Shown here in pieces: positions 44,140-52,935 of a stretch of 64,000 nt of DNA; the first letter of the stretch is position 1, and each line of letters begins with the position of its first letter. This DNA is from Microbacterium yannicii (GTDB lineage: Bacteria; Actinomycetota; Actinomycetes; Actinomycetales; Microbacteriaceae). The position numbers and the translations under genes were made by a program. Location of the stretch: assembly GCF_024055635.1 (NCBI RefSeq), contig NZ_JAMXMB010000042.1, positions 58,010 to 122,009 of the forward strand, in the 5' to 3' direction. The notes under the pieces were generated by a model. That model ran no database searches and was not told the DNA's origin. It saw only the letters and a program-made list of their open reading frames with translations.

Positions 44140-46419
44140 TCATAGACCCTCGGCAGCGAGAGCCGTGATGAGGTCTGCCCCGATCTTGATGCGATCGGCC
44201 GAGTCCAACATATGGCGTTCGCCAGCACGCTGTGGAACCGGCATCAAGCCATCGCGAACTCCTAGCTTGGTCGCGACGCTTTCGAGAGCTCTCCGGTGCT
44301 CACTGCCGGACGGAGGCGCGATCTCATACCCGTTTGCGCGGCACCTCACTCGCGTGCCGGATCGACGAAGGGTTAGCCATCGCTCGCCCCACTCATAACC
44401 CGTGAACCACGGGTCGTCGGCCAGATCGCCGATCCCGCTCTCTTTCCACACTGCAAGTAGGTAGGGATCTCGGTAATGACTGTTGAGTTGAGACTTGTTG
44501 AGCATGCAGAGCGAATATCCGAGCTCGCCGTTGTGTCCGAAGTAGATGCCCGACTTGCCCTCACGCATACTGTCGTACTTGGTGAGGTAATACCGCCAAT
44601 CGAACTCCCTCTCGAGTTCGGCTTCCCGCAGACTGCGACTCCGAAGAGCACTCAGTCCGGTTTCGACAGGCTCACCGGTCGCCACTTCGTCGAGCATTGC
44701 TCCTAGCGCCCTGCGAGTTTGCGAGAGTGCGTCACGGCTTCCGATGGCGAGCACGGCGCGCCAGGAGGCGAGATTGCCGTCCTGTCCGACGCCGAATTGG
44801 AACGATCTGCGCTCCCGATCCCGTGGGCGAGCGTAAGGAGCTACCGCGAGAAGCGCGGCGGTCAACTGTGTCCAGTTGGCTGTGTCGCCAAAGGCTCGGA
44901 CGAACGCTTCCGCGCGCCTCGGTAAGGACTCAGGATCGAGTTCGAAGGCGACCAGAGAGCCCCGAAGAATTACGGTGTCCTCTAGGGCAAAAACTGCCGA
45001 CTCGATTTCGGGATGGATGGCGCGGATGCGCGCCTTCAAGAGCTCATCGTCGAACTGGGCGCGATTGAAGGCCGTGACTTCGTCCGTGAGGCCATCCACC
45101 GCGATCCTCTCAACCTCCGCGAGCATGGCGGGCATCCTGTCGAGACGGATCTCGTTCTCGGATGCGTCAATCAGGTTGCGAATCACGCGGAGACGTTCTC
45201 GCAACTCACTGCCGGCCTCAATTGACACAGAGCGCCTATACGCGAGTGCTGCGGCGAGTAGCAGCTGCTGCCCGAAAGAGAACACGCGCGTAGCGCCTCG
45301 TGTGTCTCCATAGGTAGATACACAGTTGTCGAAGAGATCGGTACGGCCTTCGCTAGCGGAAAACAGTGGCATGGGCCCGGCTGAGGTGCGCGCTGCGCGC
45401 CCGCTAGTGAACAGCTGGCTAAAGTATGCCGACGGATCTACTCCTGTCCACGTGTCGAATGCATCGATGACGTAGGCAAGGTGGTCGCGAGCCCTCGGGT
45501 TGCGTTCATCGAAGAGCTTCTCGGCGCGCGCTTCGATCGGCCCCTGTTCGATGCGGCCGTCTTTCCATTCGCAGATCTCGATGAGGAAGCGGAGGTATCG
45601 CAGCAGCTCGTCATCGATGATGTCGTCGTTGCCGCGATAAGGCCAGAAGGTGTCGGCCCAGGCGCCGTCGATCCGGTGCGCGAACGTCTTCCGAGGGTCG
45701 ATAGGTGCGATGTCGGCTTCGAGCCGCGCCTTGAAGTTCTCGAACGGCGTCAGCGGCTTGCCGCGAGAATTCATCTTGATGTAGAGATCTTCGGGCGCTC
45801 CCATCTCGTTGATGGGCAGTAGATGGAAGGAAACTGCTGGCCGATCTGCGTCTGCGATCCGGTACCAGAGTTGTGTCACATCCTCCTCATGGAATCGCTG
45901 GTGGATGGTCTCGATCATCGTGAGCATCGACTGAATCGTCGGATCGTGGCGCCAGACATACTGATACCAGGACTGGTCTCGGATCCAGTCCGTAGGGGCT
46001 TCGCAATCGGCTGGCGGGGGGAATCCGACAAGTCGCGCGCAGAACAACCGAGCACTTGCGCGCGTTGCGTAGGTGAACTCAGTCCAAGCTTCAGATGCGA
46101 GATCGACTCCCGCCCGATGCGCTAGATACCAGTGGAGTAAAAACAGGGTCGTCAGGCGTTGTTGGCCGTCGAGCGGTCGCAGGGTTCCGCTGCCGGTCTC
46201 AACGTCCCCATACACGAAATCCAGACCGATCCCTTGCGGTTCGTTCGCGCTGAGCGCAGCACGGAGAACCTCCAGGAACGCCGAGCGAATCTGCGTGGTG
46301 GCGGGATCCGTGCGTCCCTGCGCATAGTCACGCTGAATGAGCGGGATCTCCACACGCTTGATTGCCCCGTCGCCGCCGCCGATCAGCTGCGCGAACGTAG
46401 TGATTCGACTCTCATTCAT
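44140..46419 (-). CDS. DUF262 (GmrS-like) protein
   Basis: A 759-residue protein. The DUF262 domain is at the N-terminus with PLIQRDYAQGRTD and the nucleotide motif LDGQQRLTTLFLLHWY (about residue 85). The middle resembles the helical lobe of GmrSD proteins. No HNH motif is seen in the C-terminus, which ends in an unassigned domain (YFGHNGELGYSLCMLNKSQL and ERWLTLRRSGTRVRC). ATG 46419 overlaps the preceding stop by eight bases. It probably pairs with the upstream DUF262-DUF1524 protein as a two-subunit GmrSD-type enzyme acting on modified DNA. Confidence 0.82.
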   Translation of the reverse strand: MNESRITTFAQLIGGGDGAIKRVEIPLIQRDYAQGRTDPATTQIRSAFLEVLRAALSANEPQGIGLDFVYGDVETGSGTLRPLDGQQRLTTLFLLHWYLAHRAGVDLASEAWTEFTYATRASARLFCARLVGFPPPADCEAPTDWIRDQSWYQYVWRHDPTIQSMLTMIETIHQRFHEEDVTQLWYRIADADRPAVSFHLLPINEMGAPEDLYIKMNSRGKPLTPFENFKARLEADIAPIDPRKTFAHRIDGAWADTFWPYRGNDDIIDDELLRYLRFLIEICEWKDGRIEQGPIEARAEKLFDERNPRARDHLAYVIDAFDTWTGVDPSAYFSQLFTSGRAARTSAGPMPLFSASEGRTDLFDNCVSTYGDTRGATRVFSFGQQLLLAAALAYRRSVSIEAGSELRERLRVIRNLIDASENEIRLDRMPAMLAEVERIAVDGLTDEVTAFNRAQFDDELLKARIRAIHPEIESAVFALEDTVILRGSLVAFELDPESLPRRAEAFVRAFGDTANWTQLTAALLAVAPYARPRDRERRSFQFGVGQDGNLASWRAVLAIGSRDALSQTRRALGAMLDEVATGEPVETGLSALRSRSLREAELEREFDWRYYLTKYDSMREGKSGIYFGHNGELGYSLCMLNKSQLNSHYRDPYLLAVWKESGIGDLADDPWFTGYEWGERWLTLRRSGTRVRCRANGYEIAPPSGSEHRRALESVATKLGVRDGLMPVPQRAGERHMLDSADRIKIGADLITALAAEGL

Positions 46420-48169
46420 CTGCGGCTCCTGCCTCAACGGTCAGATCTGAGAGTAGGTAGGGGCGAAGGGCATCCAGAATGGCCTCAAGATACGCCTGCC
46501 TGTCGGCCATTCCCCAAAAGTGGAGCTGCTGGTCAGCGTCCGACGTGTAGTACTTCAGGAACACGTTTCTCGTGCATGCCGGTATGTAGTTGCCGCGTTT
46601 GTCACGACGAAGAATCTCCCGGCGCTTGACCTCGAAGACAGCATTGCTCAATGCGCTGTTCGAGCCCGAGTCGAGGAGCGCGAGGTTGGTGATGGAGTGG
46701 ATGTCCACGTCTGAGCTCTCGCCGAGTGCGGCTATGACCTTCGCCTCGATCCCCCGGAAGGTACTCTCTACCAGTTTCGGTGAGGCGAGGGCGACGTCGA
46801 TTTCAGTTTCAAGGCTCTCCCGAGCAGCCGCCGGTATTGAAGGAACCGCCGAGATAGCGGCGCGATGGAGGCGGAGCCACTCTAGCCACTGGTCCTGCCG
46901 GGTCAGCAACTCGGCGCTCTGAGCATGGATATGTTCGAGGGACCATCGTTCCTCAGCATGAGCATGAAATGAGTAGCGCTCCGACGATGAACGCTGCCGG
47001 CGCACCGTTTCGACGTTCATCAGCAGAAGGGCACGTTCGGATCGAATCGCGCTTCTTCCTTCGTAGTTGAGCTCTCGAACGCCTTCCTCCGAGAGCGAGA
47101 GGTGTTCGCTGATCCGACCAATGAGGGCAGCATCGAACTCGCTCTTCGTCTTGCCCACCGACATGGCGACGATCTGGCCAAGGTGGTCGCCTGCAGTCAC
47201 GAGGAAGCCGACTCTGTGGAAGACATCGCGGTCGTCGTACCAGCCCGTGATAAGGGAATGTAGATCGAGCACGCGCTCCCACACTCCAAGCGGGTCTAGT
47301 TCGATGTCGGGTCGAAGCGTCTCGAATGTGTGGAACAGCGGTCGGTCGCGCCCCGATGGACCACCGACAATAGCGTCGAGCAAGAGGCTGATGTGAGTCG
47401 AGTCCGCGCGCTTGCCCGCGGTGATAAAGGCCCATAGCTCGGGGTTACGAAGATCCCGTTCGATCGAATCCCATTGGGCGGCAACCTCGAAAGACCGCCC
47501 ACGTGATGGCGCAGCGGACTCGACTTTGGAAAGTAGCAGCGCTTTCACGAGCTCCGCGTCTGTCAGCGGGATGCGGCCGACATTCAGCCTTCGGAAGACT
47601 GTCGCCGAGTCTGTCTCCTCTGGAGCTTCGTACCAGATGATGCGCACGCGCTCGAAGAAATAGCCGTAGAGCTTGTTCGCGACGAACTGACGGCGCACCC
47701 CATGCGCCTCGAACCACGCCGTGATCGTTTCGTAGGCACCGGCCAGATGGAAGGCATCGATGTTCGAGCCCGGTTCGATTGAGGCGGGATCGGAGAGATA
47801 CTTGAGCATTTCCGGACGCGTCTCGTAGTCGAGGGAGTACGGCGGAGGCGTGCTTTGAAGCGACTCGTTTCGCATGTACGCGAGGATCAGGAACAGCGTC
47901 GTCAGTCTCTGCTGGCCGTCTATCAGCTCCCAGCGATCATCGTCTGGTATCGCCTTAACAACGACTGGCTGGAGGTAGTACGACGGCTCGTCGCTGTTCC
48001 AGACGTCATCGAGGAGCCGTTCGACCTCTTCGTGACCCCAGCGGTATCCGCGCTGGTACGCCGGGACCCAGAAGCGCTCCGCAATGTCGCCGACGTAACG
48101 CTCGCGCAGCGCAGAGCTTGCAGTTTCCTGTGGCAACCCAACCCCCGTCGAAATCGGCGGCGTGTGCAA
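46412..48169 (-). CDS. DUF262-DUF1524 (GmrSD-like) protein
   Basis: A 585-residue protein with an N-terminal DUF262 domain (VPAYQRGYRWG; ELIDGQQRLTTLFLIL). A C-terminal DUF1524 His-Me finger nuclease follows (WSLEHIHAQ, then SITNLALLDSGSNSALSN and FEVKRREILRR). The combination is that of GmrSD type IV enzymes, which use NTP-driven cutting of glucosylated or otherwise modified phage DNA. The only upstream start in frame is TTG 48169, with weak ribosome-binding potential. It is the first gene of the long minus-strand operon. Confidence 0.85.
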   Translation of the reverse strand: MHTPPISTGVGLPQETASSALRERYVGDIAERFWVPAYQRGYRWGHEEVERLLDDVWNSDEPSYYLQPVVVKAIPDDDRWELIDGQQRLTTLFLILAYMRNESLQSTPPPYSLDYETRPEMLKYLSDPASIEPGSNIDAFHLAGAYETITAWFEAHGVRRQFVANKLYGYFFERVRIIWYEAPEETDSATVFRRLNVGRIPLTDAELVKALLLSKVESAAPSRGRSFEVAAQWDSIERDLRNPELWAFITAGKRADSTHISLLLDAIVGGPSGRDRPLFHTFETLRPDIELDPLGVWERVLDLHSLITGWYDDRDVFHRVGFLVTAGDHLGQIVAMSVGKTKSEFDAALIGRISEHLSLSEEGVRELNYEGRSAIRSERALLLMNVETVRRQRSSSERYSFHAHAEERWSLEHIHAQSAELLTRQDQWLEWLRLHRAAISAVPSIPAAARESLETEIDVALASPKLVESTFRGIEAKVIAALGESSDVDIHSITNLALLDSGSNSALSNAVFEVKRREILRRDKRGNYIPACTRNVFLKYYTSDADQQLHFWGMADRQAYLEAILDALRPYLLSDLTVEAGAADE

Positions 48170-48363
48170 CTGCCGCTCGCTATGACCATATTCGGAAGTG
48201 TGGACGCCACGCCAAGATGGCCAGATGCCAATCGGGCGGTCATTGGGGTCTGGATGAACTCGCCAAGGCCAGCCCGGCCCTATCGTTCGACCATAAGCTG
48301 GCTCACGCGAGCTCGACGCGAAGAGCCGAGTGTCGACCGATACGGGTACCGAGGGGTACAGCA

Positions 48364-48780
48364 GTGCGAAAGCAGATCAGCGTGGTGGGTGCCGTGATCA
48401 TGCGAAACGGCACCGTCCTGTGCGCAAGGCGCGGCCCGTCCGGGAGTCTCCCCGGACACTGGGAATTTCCGGGTGGCAAGATCGAGCGCGATGAGACCGC
48501 CAAGGCGGCCCTCGAGCGGGAGATCGCTGAGGAGCTGGAGTGCACGGTCGACGTGGGCAACGAGCTGACGACAACAGTCCACAAGTATGACTTCGGCGTG
48601 GTGACGCTGACGACGTTCTGGTGCGAGTTGCTCGAGGGCAGTCCGAGGCTGACGGAACACGCCGAAGTACGCTGGTGTTCGCCCAGCGAGCTCGAGGGCC
48701 TCGATTGGGCCCCGGCCGACATCCCCGCGATGCGAATGATCGTCGCCGCAGCTGATAGCGGCCAGCTAGGGCAGAACTAG
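48364..48780 (+). CDS. NUDIX hydrolase (MutT-like)
   Basis: A 138-residue NUDIX protein with the box GGKIERDETAKAALEREI...EELE and an N-terminal VVGAVIMRNGTVLCARRGP typical of 8-oxo-dGTP diphosphatases. GTG 48364 has GAGGGG upstream. Its stop codon overlaps that of the convergent SRA endonuclease by 15 bp. It is divergent from the DUF262 operon. It could sanitise nucleotides or act on a signal nucleotide within the island; substrate is not shown. Confidence 0.85.
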   Translation: MRKQISVVGAVIMRNGTVLCARRGPSGSLPGHWEFPGGKIERDETAKAALEREIAEELECTVDVGNELTTTVHKYDFGVVTLTTFWCELLEGSPRLTEHAEVRWCSPSELEGLDWAPADIPAMRMIVAAADSGQLGQN

Positions 48781-49890
48781 CTCGAACCCGTCTCCGTCGC
48801 GCGACGCGACGGTGATTCCGAGGTTCGCCGTAAGCTCCCGCAGGTCTGCCTCGGGACGTCCGGGAAGGAGAATCATCGGCACTACCTGATCGTCAAATGT
48901 ACGGGCGTTATGGGTGTAGTCCAGCACCTGACCTATCGCCATGCGGACGTACTCACGCCCCGTAGACTTCTTCGCCTCAACCACCCATCCTTCGTCCTGG
49001 ACGTACATGTCTGGCTCGATGATCGCCCCCGCCACGGGGATCCGCAGCCTACTGGGCGGCGTACCACGGGCGGCGAGCCACATTCCGAAGTCTGCCTGAA
49101 GCTGGAACTCCTGACGCGAGACGATGCGATCGCCCGGCGGGAGCTCAGTCGCGTCCAGGATCACGTTGATGTCGGATGCATCTGGCGGATCCCACCGCGC
49201 AACCTGAGGCTTGAGCAGTCGAACCCGGCCGGGGTCGGGAGCGAGCAACGTGGGGTTTGCGTCCAAGGGCACGAGGTTGAAGACGATGGCGCGCCGACGA
49301 TTGCCGTCAGCACCTGGTATCTCGTGGAACGAGCAGAGCGGATCGCCTGTCGTGAAGGCCCCGACGTATGTCGCATACGGAGGCTGAGCGTTGAAGACAC
49401 GGATGGTGCGGCCCTCATCAGCGGCATTCAAGAGAGCCTTGTTCCCGCGCGTGAACGCCTGGTCCCCGGATTGACCCTCGCCCGTGTACGCGAAGCTTCC
49501 GTCCGGCTGCAACCCTTCGTGAAGGTCGTACCCATATCGCGAGCCCCGAGCCGGGTTCGTGAAGATGAAGATGTCGGAGGTGCGACTGGATCGCGAGATG
49601 CCGCCTTGTTGCCCTCCGCCGTATTGACGGTGGAGCTGACGGCGCCGCACCGTATCCCCGATCTCGAGCGCCCACTCGCCCGGTGCACCGTTGATGCCGG
49701 CAAGCCTCGTTCGCACTTCCTCGGCCTGAAGATCGTCGAGTGCCCACCGGGTCGTGTCCGCCGGCAATGTGCCGTACAAGTCGCGAAGGATGTCGCGCAC
49801 CCGCTTTTGACTTACGCCGGCCTCCAGCGCGAGCAACGCCGGAGTCGTGGGATCCATAGCCGCAGCGTATCGGTCCCGAAGGACTCGCAT
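48766..49890 (-). CDS. ScoMcrA-like SRA plus PD-(D/E)XK endonuclease
   Basis: Type IV, modification-dependent restriction endonuclease by architecture. The N-terminus has a small helical domain (LEAGVSQKRVRDILRDLYG). The middle is an SRA-like module (QYGGGQQGGISRSSRTSDIF and the matching YTGEGQSGDQAFTRGNKAL). The C-terminus has a nuclease triad pattern, EPDMYV with VVEAKKS. It probably recognises modified cytosines and cuts. The start is uncertain: the frame is open to a TTG at 49938, ATGs at 49890 and 49857 are also possible, and no ribosome-binding site settles it. Confidence 0.82.
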   Translation of the reverse strand: MRVLRDRYAAAMDPTTPALLALEAGVSQKRVRDILRDLYGTLPADTTRWALDDLQAEEVRTRLAGINGAPGEWALEIGDTVRRRQLHRQYGGGQQGGISRSSRTSDIFIFTNPARGSRYGYDLHEGLQPDGSFAYTGEGQSGDQAFTRGNKALLNAADEGRTIRVFNAQPPYATYVGAFTTGDPLCSFHEIPGADGNRRRAIVFNLVPLDANPTLLAPDPGRVRLLKPQVARWDPPDASDINVILDATELPPGDRIVSRQEFQLQADFGMWLAARGTPPSRLRIPVAGAIIEPDMYVQDEGWVVEAKKSTGREYVRMAIGQVLDYTHNARTFDDQVVPMILLPGRPEADLRELTANLGITVASRDGDGFELVLP

Positions 49891-50228
49891 GTAGCACTGC
49901 GGGAAGGTCGACCGAACTCTTGACTGTTCCTCCGACAATCAGCCGCCCAGCGATGGGGCGCGGCGCAGTGCTCGTCGTTGAACGGTTGCTAAGCGGAGCT
50001 CGGAGCGCAGTGGAGAGCGGAGTCTGCAAATAGCGAGCGGCGGGAACGGAGGCGCGACCGATCGCTACACTCTTGGCGTCGGAGGGAGGCGACTCTCCAA
50101 CCCCAACACCAGATGACGACGTCTTCCGCCATCGATCCACATATGCCATCGGCGGCGTTGACGGCATCCGATCAGTGTCCGACACTGGCCGGATACTGAC
50201 CGTCGAGCCGGCACGAGCGGAGGTCGAG

Positions 50229-51359
50229 ATGGGCAGCATCACGCCGTACGAATCGGCGAAGGGTCGGCGCTACCGTGTGCGCTATCGCAAGCCGGATCGC
50301 ACCGAGGCGGAGAAGCGCGGCTTCACGACGATGCGCGAGGCGAAGCTGTACCTCTCGATGGTCACGGTGTCGAAGTCGAAGGGCGAGTACATCGACCCGT
50401 CCTCGTCACGGGTTCCGGTTCGGATGTTCGCGGACAGCTGGCTGCGATCCAAGCAACCGCCGATGTCGAAGCCGTCGTACTACATGACGCTCGAGCGCGC
50501 GTGGAAGAACCACGTCGCTCCGGTCTGGGCCGACAGGGAGATCTCGTCGATCCGTCGCTCTGAAGTTCAGGATTGGGTGTCTGACCTCGCGACGCAGAAG
50601 TCACGGACCGTCGTCATTCGGGCCCTGGGAGTCCTCGCTGGAGTCCTCGACGTCGCGATCGACGATCGGCGACTCGCGAGCAATCCGGCCCGCCGGGTGC
50701 GTAATCTCCCTCGGCACGGACCGGGCAAGCGTCGCGTCTACCTCTCGCACGATCAGGTCGCGACGCTCGCGGCCTGCTCCGCGTATCCGACGCTCGTCCT
50801 GACGCTGGCCTACACGGGCCTGCGCTGGGGCGAGGCCACAGGGCTGCGGGTGCGCAGCGTGAACCGGCTGCGCCGGCGTTTCGTCGTCGAGGAGAACGCG
50901 GTGATGATCGCCTACGAGATCCACGTCGGCACGCCGAAGACGCACGAGAAGCGCTCGGTCCCGTACCCCGAGCGTCTCGCTCCAATGATCGAGCAGGCGT
51001 GCGCCGGCAAGGGTCCCGAGGGACTGCTGTTCGGCGACGGGGTCAATCACATGCGCAACTCGGGCACCAAGGGATGGTTCGCGAACGCGGTCCGGCGTGC
51101 GCAGGAATTCGATCCGTCGATCCCTCGACTCACTCCTCACGACCTTCGGCACACCGCCGCGTCGCTCGCTATTAGCTCGGGCGCTAACGTGAAGGCCGTG
51201 CAGCGCATGCTCGGGCACGCGTCCGCGGCGATGACGCTGGACACCTACGCGGACCTCTTCGACGACGATCTGGATGCCGTCGCAACGCGACTGAACGACC
51301 AGATGCCGCTCGTAGCACTCCCGTCGGGTCCGCAAACCCGCTACACCCGACCGAGGTAG
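50229..51359 (+). CDS. Tyrosine site-specific integrase
   Basis: A 376-residue phage-type tyrosine recombinase. It has an N-terminal arm-binding region and SAM-like core-binding domain (MFADSWLRSKQPPMSKPSYY) and a catalytic domain with Arg in TGLRWGEATGLR, HDLRHTAA, LGHASAAMTLDTYADLF (catalytic Tyr). ATG 50229 follows GGAGG at five bases; the open frame upstream to 50073 is non-coding in style. It sits about 1.5 kb from the tRNA-Arg att core and presumably integrates and excises the element. A diverged copy of its C-terminus lies beside the tRNA. Confidence 0.93.
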   Translation: MGSITPYESAKGRRYRVRYRKPDRTEAEKRGFTTMREAKLYLSMVTVSKSKGEYIDPSSSRVPVRMFADSWLRSKQPPMSKPSYYMTLERAWKNHVAPVWADREISSIRRSEVQDWVSDLATQKSRTVVIRALGVLAGVLDVAIDDRRLASNPARRVRNLPRHGPGKRRVYLSHDQVATLAACSAYPTLVLTLAYTGLRWGEATGLRVRSVNRLRRRFVVEENAVMIAYEIHVGTPKTHEKRSVPYPERLAPMIEQACAGKGPEGLLFGDGVNHMRNSGTKGWFANAVRRAQEFDPSIPRLTPHDLRHTAASLAISSGANVKAVQRMLGHASAAMTLDTYADLFDDDLDAVATRLNDQMPLVALPSGPQTRYTRPR

Positions 51360-51467
51360 CGGGCGCGGATCACACAATCCGTCGACTCCCTGTCTACCTC
51401 CGCGTATGCGCACTTTTCACCATCGGAGCCGCCGTTCGCTGACTCGACCACCTGCCATAATGTGCGG

Positions 51468-52361
51468 ATGAGTGAGCAGGCGCCCGCGGGTTGGTATTCG
51501 GACGGGCAAGGCAACGAGCGCTATTGGGACGGTTCCGGCTGGACTGAGGAGGTTCGGGTCTTGGGGACATCCGAACCCGTCACTGTCGGTGCCGGGGAAA
51601 AGAAGGGTGCGTTCTCGAAGCTCGGATCGGCGGTCCGGAAGGCGGCAGCTGACAGGCAGTCGGCCAAGGATGAGATTGCGCGGGAGCAGGCCGAGTATGC
51701 GGCCGCTGCTGGCCGACTCATCACCAGCGGCGTATTCGGCACGTCCACGATCGAGATTTACGAGCACGGGTACGTGCGCGTCGCTGCCGGCACGGAAGAC
51801 TTCGTCCAGCCAGCGGAAATCAAGAAGACGACTCCTTTCGAGAAGCTCGGTTCGATCAAGTTCACCGAATCTGACGAGGAGAAGGCGGCCGCAGCTCCGT
51901 CTGCACCGTCTGTACTGGCGGGTACGGTGGGGACCGCAGTTACCAGCATCATGTCGGGCGGTAAATCTCTGATGAAGGGGACCGTGCCAGGTCTTGCCGT
52001 TGCGGGTGTCACCCATCTTGCCGGGACTGGAGCGCGACGATCTATTCTCATGGTCGTCACCGACAAGGCGATTCATACGCTCTCTAATCAGTACAAGAAC
52101 TCCATCGGGATCAAGACCAGCAACAAGGGACACAGCGACGTCGGTAGGGCACTCCAGTCCGCAGGCAACGCGGTGCTTGGAATGTCTGAGCCTGCAACCA
52201 CCTCTTCCACGCAGGCCGTCGATCGGGTCGGCGCTAGCCAAGGTCCGACCGTTCCGTCGCTCTCGGATCGCCTCCGAGAGCTTTCCAGCCTGCACAGGGA
52301 GGGGATCCTCTCGGATGAGGAGTTCGCCGAAAGTAAAGCGAGAGTGCTGGCCGGGCTCTGA
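51468..52361 (+). CDS. DUF2510-SHOCT domain protein
   Basis: A 297-residue protein with an N-terminal DUF2510 motif (PAGWYSDGQGNERYWDGSGW) and a C-terminal SHOCT motif (LSSLHREGILSDEEFAESKA). In between lies an Ala/Lys-rich helical region and a Gly/Ala-rich hydrophobic stretch. The start is ATG 51468; the GTG at 51462 is in frame too. CATAAT ends six bases upstream, which fits leaderless transcription. It lies between the integrase and the integrase remnant, so it is possibly cargo of an inserted element. Function unknown. Confidence 0.8.
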   Translation: MSEQAPAGWYSDGQGNERYWDGSGWTEEVRVLGTSEPVTVGAGEKKGAFSKLGSAVRKAAADRQSAKDEIAREQAEYAAAAGRLITSGVFGTSTIEIYEHGYVRVAAGTEDFVQPAEIKKTTPFEKLGSIKFTESDEEKAAAAPSAPSVLAGTVGTAVTSIMSGGKSLMKGTVPGLAVAGVTHLAGTGARRSILMVVTDKAIHTLSNQYKNSIGIKTSNKGHSDVGRALQSAGNAVLGMSEPATTSSTQAVDRVGASQGPTVPSLSDRLRELSSLHREGILSDEEFAESKARVLAGL

Positions 52362-52399
52362 CCGCTGCTGAACTTGAGTCCGGCCCAACCACGAAGGGC

Positions 52400-52617
52400 A
52401 CTCCTCACGGACCAAGGCGACGCCCGTGGTGTCAGTCGGCGCGAACGTGAAGGCCGGTCAGCGGATGCTCGGTAACGCGTCGGCGGCCATGACCCTCGAC
52501 ACCTACGCCGATCTCTTCGACGACGACCTGAATGCCGTCGCAACGCGACTGAACGACCAGATGCCGCCGGTGGCACTGCCGTCGGGTCCGCAGACCCGCT
52601 ACGCACGACCGTCGTAA
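52400..52617 (+). pseudogene. Remnant of a second integrase (C-terminal end)
   Basis: Only the last 60 or so codons remain: GANVKAGQRMLGNASAAMTL, then DTYADLFDDDLNAVATRLND, ending RYARPS. It parallels the main integrase C-terminus, including the catalytic Tyr region, but with many silent differences, so it is a diverged relative and not a recent duplication. The upstream homology breaks up around 52400-52437. It suggests an older element at the same tRNA, later displaced. Confidence 0.8.
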
Positions 52618-52745
52618 CCGCAGAGAGCACATTGCTCAGTTTTTCGACGAGGCACATGACGCCTGAAATGCTCGATTTCGGCGTTCCGCGACGTCCGACG
52701 AAGCGCCTCGAAGCAGCTTGTCGGCGCCCTCGGAGTTTCCAGAAT

Positions 52746-52765
52746 GCGGGCAAAAAGCGGGCAAA
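52746..52765 (+). repeat. Paired GCGGGCAAA motifs at right end (candidate integrase arm sites)
   Basis: Two copies start 11 bp apart (52746 and 52757), in the same orientation and with the same AT prefix as the left-end pair. They lie 65-85 bp inside the right att core. The repeated spacing at both ends supports a role in recombinase binding. Confidence 0.6.
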
Positions 52766-52825
52766 AACGCCTTTTGTGTGGTCTGACCTCAGAAGAAACA
52801 CCTGGTCAGAGGCAAAAAGAGACTG

Positions 52826-52897
52826 TGCCCCTGGAGGGACTCGAACCCCCAACCGTTTCCTTAGGACGGAACTGCTCTTCCATTGAGCTACAGAGGC
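52826..52897 (-). tRNA. tRNA-Arg(CCU)
   Basis: The 72-base minus-strand gene folds as a cloverleaf: acceptor GCCTCTG with CAGGGGC, D-arm GCTC/GAGC, anticodon loop GTCCTAA with CCT at positions 34-36, and T-arm GGGGG-TTCGAGT-CCCTC. The discriminator is A and CCA is not encoded. The anticodon stem has one weak end pair. Its 3' end faces the mobile element and contains the 17-bp att core. Confidence 0.9.
52829..52845. repeat. Right attachment-site core inside tRNA-Arg
   Basis: The 17 bp identical to 16665-16681, spanning the T-loop and 3' acceptor side of the tRNA. Integration here leaves the tRNA sequence intact on the chromosome side, as seen. Confidence 0.8.
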
Positions 52898-52935
52898 TGG
52901 CCCACACAGTCTACGGGCTGTCTCGCGCAGCCCCT

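Larger units (their letters stand above)
16665..52845. mobile_element. Integrated, apparently mobilizable element of about 36 kb in tRNA-Arg(CCU), carrying a defence island
   Basis: The boundaries are a 17-bp direct repeat that duplicates the tRNA 3' end. The right copy lies within an intact tRNA-Arg whose 3' end faces the element. Inside each end is a paired GCGGGCAAA motif with identical 11-bp spacing. The element has a tyrosine integrase near the tRNA, a small excisionase-like HTH gene near the far end, and a relaxase/helicase protein in the middle. No VirB4, VirD4/TraG or other conjugation genes are visible, so transfer would need a helper. Cargo is mostly restriction and defence-type genes. 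Confidence 0.8.

Noticed and set aside
16665..52845. Type IV secretion genes or a CRISPR array inside the element
   Set aside because: I looked for VirB4/VirD4-like Walker proteins and regularly spaced repeats and found none.
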